DNA from: Phlyctochytrium arcticum
Lineage: Eukaryota > Chytridiomycota > Chytridiomycetes > Chytridiales > Chytridiaceae
NCBI GenBank assembly: GCA_025602905.1
Contig: JAHLKI010000008.1
Location: forward strand, 620,001 to 684,000
Length of the DNA: 64,000 nt
Direction: 5' to 3'
This document shows, one piece after another, positions 56,693 to 64,000 of this stretch. The notes beneath the pieces are model-generated. The model saw only the letters and a list, made by a program, of their open reading frames with translations, made no database searches and was not told where the DNA came from. Position numbers and translations under genes: made by a program. The first letter of the stretch is position 1. The number at the start of each line of letters is the position of its first letter.

Positions 56693-57149
56693 TTGGATTA
56701 TCGGTGTAGGGGTTTCACCCCAACCAATGGCTGTTATGATAGCTACTGTCACAAAGATTAATACCGGCGTATCCTTCATTATTACCCTTTTTATACCATT
56801 TAGTAGTTTAGTTCAGTCTACTATGTGCTCGTAGTGTTTCTTTTTTGTAGTTATTCAAATCTTATCTTCTTCGTCTAATTCGTTTCGCCACAAAGTTTCG
56901 CCACAATACTCATGATCCAGCTTATGAAGCACCATATGATAAAATTACCAAGGTGAATAGCTCCGTTTTAATTAAAAGGTTTACCAACCAAAAGCAACGT
57001 CCTGAAAAAATGGTGCTCATGGGTGGAAAACTGGTATAAAAACCGACGAAAATGAATATGCTAAGCCACCAAAGGTAAAGTTGAATGAACGCGCGAGCGT
57101 GATTTTGGGAAAATCCATTTTTTCCCGTTGATTTTCAACGGTTGCCTCA
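56693..57149. other. Intergenic spacer
   Basis: AT-rich sequence between two plus-strand genes. Nothing else is supported. Confidence 0.4.
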
Positions 57150-59326
57150 ATGTCGATCGCTTCGCTAGATCACTTTAACAACCACATAACAGCTGCATCA
57201 ACCACATCCTCTTCTTCAGTATCTTTATCATCCGGCACCATTCCCACCGACCTGCTCACCCTTTCCCTGATCCGGACCTACTTATCAGACGTTTCATTAC
57301 GCCGGACGCTAAAAGTTTTTCTCCACGAGCTTTCTATTTTGCAAGACGTGCCTGTTGCTGATCTCCAGCTGCTCAAGCGCCGCGATCTGGAACGAGAATT
57401 AGAGGGAATATTTAATTCTGGGGCGGGGACAGGTCCAATCCTGGAAGTGGTAGTGCAAACAGCCCAAGAAAGGAGCAAGGCAAAATTGAAGAAAGACCGC
57501 ATTGCGCAGAACGAGAGAAGGGAGCAGGAGGGTAGGGAAGAGACACTTGGCTTAAAGGACGCGAATGAGGATATGGTACGCGCAGGACAGTCATGGGTCC
57601 CGCCAGCGAGGACCGAGCGGTCGGCGGGCACATCAGTGTCCAAATCTGTGGGAAGTCAGGGCGAATCTACGCCGAAAATTGCCGGGCTGGTCCCCAAGAG
57701 GGTGGTCGGCACTTCAAGGCCGGTGAGACTGGTGGGAACAACTGGAGGGTCGAGCTCACGGCTGGGGCCCCAATTAGATGAAATGGTTGACAAACGGACA
57801 CCAATAGCTGAATCACAGGCCTTCGAACAAAGTCCATCGTCAAAAGGTGAAAAAATCTCGACATCACCTTCCCGATCAGTTAGAATGTCTAGTGGCAGTT
57901 CGATTTCCAGTCTGCATAGTGAAAGCGGTCAATCCAAGCCGAAACGCGTCGCGTTGGGCACAACTCCCAAAAGTCAGTTGCACTGGGAGTCGTCCCAACG
58001 TACTACGGCCGCACCAATGTCTACATCGGTAAGGTCAGGTAGCTCACGTAGTGGGGGCGTTACTCCCGCACTTACCGCTGCTCCTATAAGACCCGCCGCA
58101 GCAGCACCTTCGCCAACCAGACCTTCGCCACGGCCAACACATACCAGTTCTAGCTCCAGCGTCCGCCGTCAGCCCGCCCAACATCATGACCTCGAAATCA
58201 CGGCCATCACGCCTACTACCTCCGACGATGAGTCAGATCCGCATGATAAGCTTCTCTTACACCATGTCCCTGCGCTTCCCACAACCCATCCAACCCCTCT
58301 CTCACAATCTGATGCTCAAGACCTGCATAACATGATATGGGGCGCTCAACGCCCGCCACCAACCTGGCTAACTACCAATCTTGTCCTCAACACGAATCGC
58401 CAGCTCCCGTACGGGTTGGTGCAAGAGCGCGGTGGGCCGTGTGGGGTTTTGGCGGGAATACAAGCGGCACTGGTTAGAGTGCTTTTGGACCGTGGACAAG
58501 ATATTGCGACGGTGACTAGGGAGCAGGCAGAGAGTGCCTTGTGGAGGGGTGTTGCAGATATCCTATGGAGGGCTAAGGGGAAGGAAGATGGCAAAGTCAT
58601 TGTTCCGCTGTAAGTATCTTGTTTCCTCAGTTCCTATCGAGGCGATGCTAAGAACTTCCTAGACTGAATACCGCCACTCTCACAACCTTGCCCCTCTCCT
58701 TGACTTTGCACACTCTCCCTACACTTGACCTGCTGACAGCGTTCCTCAGTCATCGTCGTCCGACCCAACTACTGCCCTTTTTGTACGCCTTGCTCCTCAC
58801 CCGTAGTGCAAGGAAGGTGACGTCCGACATGGACGAGCCCGGTAACGCGTTGATTGGCGCTCACGGATACTGCACTCAAGAGCTCGTTAATCTGATTCTC
58901 ACGGGTCGAGCTGTATCCAACGTTTTTGACGGAGTGAACGAGGCGGAAGGATTTGTCATGCGGGGAATAACGACCCGGGCCCAAACTGGCTTTCTGTCCT
59001 TATTTGAATCGTATGGAACTCTGTGCGTCGGGAAACATTACAAGCAACCGAGCTACCCAGTCTGGACGATCCATTCCGAGTCGCATTATACCACGTTGTT
59101 CGCAACTCGACGTACCTTGATAACCGAGAACCCCCGCACATTCGAACTACTCTATTATGATGGGTTGGCTAACCAAGAAGGTGAAATCCGAATTCGCGTT
59201 ACCCGGGATATGGGGGTAGTGGACAGTGACGATCAAGGGGACCTGGTGCCGCCTCTGGAGCGATGTGTGCGAACCAATTGGCCCGGGGCAAAGGTTGAAT
59301 GGATCAACTGTGATCCCATACTGTAA
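57150..59326 (+). CDS. MINDY-4 family deubiquitinase
   Basis: MINDY enzymes cut Lys48-linked polyubiquitin. Two exons (57150-58609, 58663-59326) give 707 residues. A LisH-like N-terminal segment (TLSLIRTYLSDVSLRRTL) is typical of MINDY-4 (FAM188B). A Ser/Thr/Pro-rich linker follows. The catalytic part begins near residue 390 with DLHNMIWG, then the active site QERGGPCGVLAGIQAAL, with catalytic Gln425 and Cys431. Later come SNVFDGVNEAEGF and the WTIHSESHYTTLFA block with catalytic His628. All expected residues are present and the length is right. The gene is convergent with cyclophilin-40, 149 bases apart. Confidence 0.92.
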
Positions 59327-59475
59327 CCAACAACTGCTACTCTAGCTGTGCGTGCGAACGGTTGGCGTGTAAATAGATATGCACATGCACTGTATTCTTA
59401 TTCTTCAACACTAATTTAAACAATATGTTATATTTACAAAAGTCTAATACCTCGCCGATGCCCCGAAACGGCCGT

Positions 59476-60795
59476 TTAAGCAAACATCTTCTTGTAAGCC
59501 TCCTTATGCTTGACTTCACGATCCTTGAGGACTTTCTGCGCCATGTACAACTCGCGCTGAATGAGCTTGTCCTCGGGTGAGAGGGCCAAGGCGGCCTGCA
59601 AGTCCTTGACTGCGTCCTCAAAGTCGTGCAGGTTACGAGCAGCCTGTCCTTGTCGGAAGAGCGCCTTACACTTGTCATTAGATGAGAGTTGTAACTCTGG
59701 GTAGGCTTCAAGCTTTTTTGCCACGTCCAGGACAATAGAGGCAGCGAGACCGGCGTCGGTCCAGGCCTCTGTTTTCAGGTGACACATAGAAGTGTTGAGT
59801 AAACATGAAGTCTTGATACTGTAAAATGTTTTCTTCTGTTCCACCGACAACTCTTCTAAATCTTCTGGGCTGGGGTGTAAAGAGTTGAGGTAACGGATGG
59901 CCTTGTCGTATTTGTGTATCGCGGTCTTGTAATCTGCTGCCTTGAATTTATCGTTTCCGACGCCCTTGATGACACCGGCAATCTTCAATAGCTCGTCCGC
60001 CTTCAATTCTTCTGGCATGTCCTCGGGATACTCTTCATACGCATCACCATCAGGAGGGGTTGGAATTCCATCGTCTTCTCCTGGCTTAAGTTCTCCACAG
60101 TCGACGATCGTGACAGTATCCTCTGGCCGATCGTTCTTGAAAGTTGGCAGGTTTTCAATCTCGCGGATGACGTTCATGCCCTGTATCGTTCGTCAGTACA
60201 TTTGAAGGAAAAGACAAAAGAGGAGCAAATCCAACCTTGAGAACTCGCCCAAAGACAACGTGCTTGGTGTTCAAGTGCGGGGTTGCCACTGTCGTGATGA
60301 AGAACTGGCTGCCGTTCGTGTTGGGGCCGGCGTTGGCCATACTTAACAATCCGGGCTTGTCGTGGGTGTACTCGAATACCTCATCCTCAAACTTTTCGCC
60401 ATAGATACTCTCGCCACCTGTTCCATCTCCCTAGAAGGATCAATGTAGCTCACATTTAGTACTGTTACAGCATAAACATGCGCGGGCATTATCCTACCTT
60501 TGTGAAATCTCCACCCTGGATCATAAATCCTTTGATGACGCGATGAAATCTGCTTCCCTTGTAGGTCAGAGGGACATTGCGGGTCTTGGACATGACTTCG
60601 CCTGTGCAAAGCGCTCGGAAGTTCTCTGCCGTCTTGGGGGCCACATTGGCATAGAGCTCGAAAACGACGCGACCGGCAGGTTCACCGCCAATAGCAAAGT
60701 CAAAGAAGGTGCGGGGGCTAGAACGTTGATACTGATCAGCTTCTCATGTTCCTCTCAACGAAACATAGGGCATCAACTCACTTTGTTACAGTCAT
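59476..60795 (-). CDS. Cyclophilin-40 peptidyl-prolyl isomerase
   Basis: A cyclophilin plus TPR protein, the usual Hsp90 co-chaperone (yeast Cpr6/Cpr7, human PPID). Exons start with a 14-base first exon at 60795 and continue by GT-AG introns to a stop at 59476-59478. The cyclophilin domain contains [19 protein letters not shown], then [17 protein letters not shown], then [19 protein letters not shown] and [14 protein letters not shown]. Active-site Arg and the FMIQ-GGDFT motif are intact. Three TPR-like repeats follow (about 210-370), with [20 protein letters not shown] and [20 protein letters not shown]. The latter holds the basic residues that bind the Hsp90 EEVD tail. The size, about 370 residues, is standard. 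Confidence 0.95.
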
Positions 60796-61386
60796 CTTTG
60801 CAAGCAGAGTGTTGATCTGTGATTCAAATTCAGCTTGGAAGGCCACAGAATTTTGACACTCAAGTTTTGAATGAATTGCCAAAACTGTGCCACAGATCTA
60901 CCACCGTCTTTCGGAGTTTTTCCCTCGAGTTCTGAAGCAATCGTTGTCGATCTCACCCAATATCACCAATTTCCTTCCAGCAAGTGAGGACTTTTGGAAA
61001 GCTTTACTTTATGAGATCTGAAGGAAGACGGAACAATGATTGCGTTTTTTGGTCGAAGGGAAACCATTTTTTAGTATTGTGATGTCCCAAATTATCATGA
61101 AGTAGAATTCGGCAATACAACGGGTTCTAGTCCTCCTTCTGGCAAAGTCACTAGTAGTAGTGTCTCTCTTTCGTGCTGCTCAGTGGTTCAAGCAGCCATC
61201 CGTCCCTAACAGTGTGCAGTGTAAAATGTTCAATTGCCAAATTTGCAACTTGGCAATGGCAGAGATCATAATATTATAAAAGATCAAATTCGCAATACGA
61301 ATCCGAGGGCCTACGGTGTCTTCTATTTATCTTTTTGTTCGGTTCAATCGTCCAAAACTTATTCAGGGCAACCAGGGTTTTGGGAA
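60796..61386. other. Divergent intergenic region
   Basis: About 590 bases between cyclophilin-40 and the XLF-like gene. No clear motif and no coding signal were found. Confidence 0.4.
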
Positions 61387-62733
61387 ATGGACATGCCGGC
61401 AAGTCTCCCGGTCGGCTCTGAACCGGTACCATCAACGGCCGATGCGCTCCAAACGGCGCCGTGGGTTCCCTTCCGCTTCTTGACAATAGATGGCACCCAT
61501 CGCAGCTTGTACGTCAAGAGCCACTTTTCCGACGATAGCTATGTTTTGCTTGTCACAGACCTGAAGCGGGTATGGCAGGAAACGGCCACGAAGGCAGATG
61601 TGGAACAAAAGATGAAAGTCGGTAACTTTTAAAGTTCTCATAGAGGATAGATTGACCAGGCTAACGGTATTTGCATGTTCAAGATTTATGCTCGGGCCTT
61701 TAGCGAGACTCCAATATCCAAAATCTTGCCATATTTGAGTAAATATGTGCAGGAGCCACAAGCGGATGTCAAATACTTTGCTACGTGGGAGCCAGACGAG
61801 TTGGGCCAGGTGGAGAGAGCCGATGTGTGTCCTTCCTCACCAACTAATAACGTACGCCTCAGCTTCATGTTGTCACTCAAGGATCAATTGGAAAGGTGCC
61901 CTTCAAATGGACTTGGAAATGCGATCAACTCCATACTCAGGATTTGGAGCCAGAGCACACACCGGGACATGTTCTTTTCAACCATGTGACGGAACCTCTT
62001 TTGACAATGGTGGGGGAGCAAGAAAGAAGGATCCAAAGTTTGATGTCGCAATTGGCCACCAAAGAAAAGGAACTGGTGGCGTGCCATGAACTCATGTCTG
62101 CCAGTCGTGTGAAATTTCCACCAAGTAAGCTCCTTCTATTGTGGTATACAAATCCCCAAGTATCTCATTTGGCGATGTATTAGAACGGTCAAAAGCTTTT
62201 GATGCGACGAGATTCGTTAAAGAGAATGACGAGGTACGCTTTTCAACTCGAAGACAGCACCTGGCTGTTCTCATACATTTGTCCAGGAGTATCGCACGCG
62301 TCTCGTGGACGAGCAACTACTTCCACAGACAGCTTTCACACTACCTCTTTACAAATCAACTCTCACCCGCTTCGATCCATCTGCTCGCGATGCCCACGCT
62401 GAAGCAGACATATCACATGAAGCCCCTATCCCAACGTTACCACGCGCCAACACATTACTGACCGGGCCGATCGCGTCCATTGGTATGTACGGCGGCCCAA
62501 GTCTCTCTTCACCGATGGATGAGGTTGCCCTAGATGGAACGGTAAGTATCTGCGAATAGCCGTTTTGCGTGGTGTAATATTTGCTGATCATGGAGGCAAA
62601 ACAGGGAAAGACGAAGAAAGAGTTGCAGCTAGAGGAGGAGATGAGGCGAAGACATGAACGTGATGAAAATCTGAAAAAATACAAGGCGGAAATGGCTGAA
62701 AAGGCCAAGAAGAAGAAACGAAAGCTCGTTTGA
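61387..62733 (+). CDS. XLF/NHEJ1 (Cernunnos)-like DNA repair factor
   Basis: XLF joins broken ends in non-homologous end joining with XRCC4 and DNA ligase IV. The gene starts at 61387 and joins several short exons to a stop at 62731-62733. The head domain has SLYVKSHFSDDSYVLLVTDL, then KRVWQETATKADVEQ, matching the XLF N-terminal block. FKWTWKCDQL and VTEPLLTMVGEQERRIQSLM, then TKEKELVACHELM, match the end of the head and start of the coiled coil. The RFVKEN segment follows, as in human XLF. The C-terminus ends in KAKKKKRKLV, a basic tail like the Ku-binding motif. Exon joins were approximated, but the domain order is right. Confidence 0.78.
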
Positions 62734-63055
62734 GGTGTACTATGTGTTTTTCGACATCAAAAGCGGAGCAATACATCAAATACACGCATGTGTATGTTTG
62801 AAGAATCACATATCGTCGCATCATTCCATATAACGTAGGCAGGCTCGGTATGCAGCAGTTATGGACTGGGTTCCGCAACAACTCGTCAATCACTTTGTGA
62901 TATTTGTGCGCAAGATATAGTCTCCCCTAGTTCGAATCCGCTAGACAAGTCTGTGATCCCCGTTGGTCGGCATTGTATGAATGAGTGGGTCGGGTTGTAA
63001 AATTATGTGTGAAAGTGACAGTGTATAGTACAAGAGAGAATGTGCAGCTTGGAAA
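62734..63055. other. Convergent intergenic spacer
   Basis: A short non-coding stretch between the converging XLF-like and metaxin genes. A tRNA-like TTCGAATCC string occurs near 62931 but no tRNA fold is possible around it. Confidence 0.4.
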
Positions 63056-64000
63056 CTACTCGACGTCATCAACTCCATGATAACGCTCCTCCTCTGCGTC
63101 CTCATCATCACCATACGTGATCTGTATTATTCCCTGTTGCCAAATAAACCTTTTTGCAAAACGTCGTCAGTACGTGAAGATTCTCCCAATTACACGCAGA
63201 TGAACATACCCAACAAAAAAGCCTACTGCACCCACAATCGCCAATGCCGTTTTCCAATCTTCGTCGCGCTTAGCCCGCTCTTTCTCCCCCGAAGTCTCCA
63301 CAACCCGCTGACGCATGACTAAGCTCTTCAGATAGGTCATGGGAGAGCGCACCATGTCGCCCAAAAGGAACGATGGCCGCAGGTTGGGTGAGATTTTGAG
63401 CGGCTGGGAAAAGTATCGGGTCCTTATGCGGTCACAGTACGCGTAGAGCGTGGGGTATTCAAATGTAATGATGGAAAATAGGGTGGGTTCGGCCAGGTTG
63501 GGAACGCAGTGGAGGGCAAGGTGACCGAACACAACAGCATCCAAGCTTGATGGTCTAAAAACATTTGTAAGTTACAGACCAGGAAAAATAATGTGTTGCC
63601 ACTGATCAAACTCACTCTTGACCAAAGAAATACGACTGGTCTCCCAACTTGCAAGCCAAGGCAGCATAGCATTCCCGTGCCATTCTGTAGACTTCCTCTT
63701 TTGACTTGTACGCCTTTAGCCGAAACTCGGCTCGTCTTTGTAACTGTGTTGGGATACGGAATCCAGCTATGCCTCGCAAAGCTTTGGAAAGAGTTGGCTT
63801 TGTTGAGGTGTTGACATTTTTAGCGTCCAACCACCAATTGTACAACTAAAAGTACACGTATTAGTTCCTTGACCCAGAGAGAGAGACGAAAAGTCGGACG
63901 GGCTCACCAGGGCATCATATAGTTTGTCCTCTACCAAACTCGTATATCTTGGATTGCCATCAGCATTACGACAACCAATGAGAGAGAAAGATGTACACAT
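63056..64000 (-). CDS. Metaxin-like outer mitochondrial membrane protein (partial, N-terminus beyond right edge)
   Basis: Metaxins (yeast Sam37/Sam35 relatives) belong to the SAM complex that inserts beta-barrel proteins. The stop is at 63056-63058 and the gene runs past the right edge. The GST-C-like part contains LYNWWLDAKNVNTSTKPTLS, then ECYAALACKLGDQSYFFGQE. It continues PSSLDAVVFGHLALHCVPNL, the family hallmark. CDRIRTRYF follows. A C-terminal hydrophobic helix (TALAIVGAVGFFVG) would anchor it, after a basic/charged stretch. The last exon ends in an acidic tail (DDEDAEEERYHG). The N-terminal thioredoxin-like region is missing from the window. Confidence 0.85.

Noticed and set aside
62881..62960. 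tRNA gene suggested by a TTCGAATCC string
   Set aside because: No acceptor, D or anticodon stems can be drawn around it on either strand.
1..64000. CRISPR arrays, rRNA genes, bacterial operons
   Set aside because: No regularly spaced repeats or rRNA signatures were seen, and the spliced gene structure is eukaryotic.

Overview
This window is nuclear DNA of a fungus, most likely an early-diverging zoosporic (chytrid-type) one. Genes are dense, lie on both strands and are interrupted by many short GT-AG introns of about 50-65 bases. Several products are fungal in character: an IMP-specific 5'-nucleotidase, an Lcl3-type nuclease, an Mbp1/Swi4-class APSES domain, and glutathionyl-hydroquinone reductase. 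A PCM1-like centriolar-satellite protein and a Fanzor-like gene fit a lineage that still makes centrioles. The species cannot be named from the sequence alone.

Layout. 1-15.6 kb: a partial F-box gene; a poorly resolved DnaQ-fold-like gene; ISN1; a GST-omega-type reductase; LCL3; a two-domain SCP2 protein; a NEK-like kinase; fumarase, with an apparent one-base frameshift; and a mitochondrial aldehyde dehydrogenase. 16-22 kb: a PXB/DUF3818-like protein, then a 1.3-kb spacer holding ten ACGCGT palindromes, then a gene joining an APSES DNA-binding domain to a GATA finger. 22.8-27.5 kb: a tandem duplication of a PQ-loop transporter gene that also copied the 3' end of the neighbouring glycosyltransferase-like gene; one transporter copy is intact and the other is dead. 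27.7-34 kb: a damaged or hard-to-splice ATRIP/Ddc2-like gene and a Fanzor-like (eukaryotic TnpB) gene.

34-49 kb: the DEAD-box helicase DBP7, a PH-domain protein, a NEDD8 protease (DEN1/SENP8), a BTB protein, a PB1-domain protein with a C-terminal LIR-like motif, and a ZZZ3-like SANT/ZZ protein. 49.7-64 kb: the PCM1-like coiled-coil protein, an F-box protein, a MINDY-4 deubiquitinase, cyclophilin-40, an XLF/NHEJ1 repair factor and a partial metaxin.

There is no operon logic here; neighbours are mostly unrelated housekeeping genes. The best candidates for new biology are the Fanzor-like locus, the APSES-GATA fusion with its ACGCGT-packed upstream region (suggesting self-regulation of a G1/S-type factor), and the PB1/LIR protein. 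Exon joins were read by eye, so boundaries may be off by a few bases.
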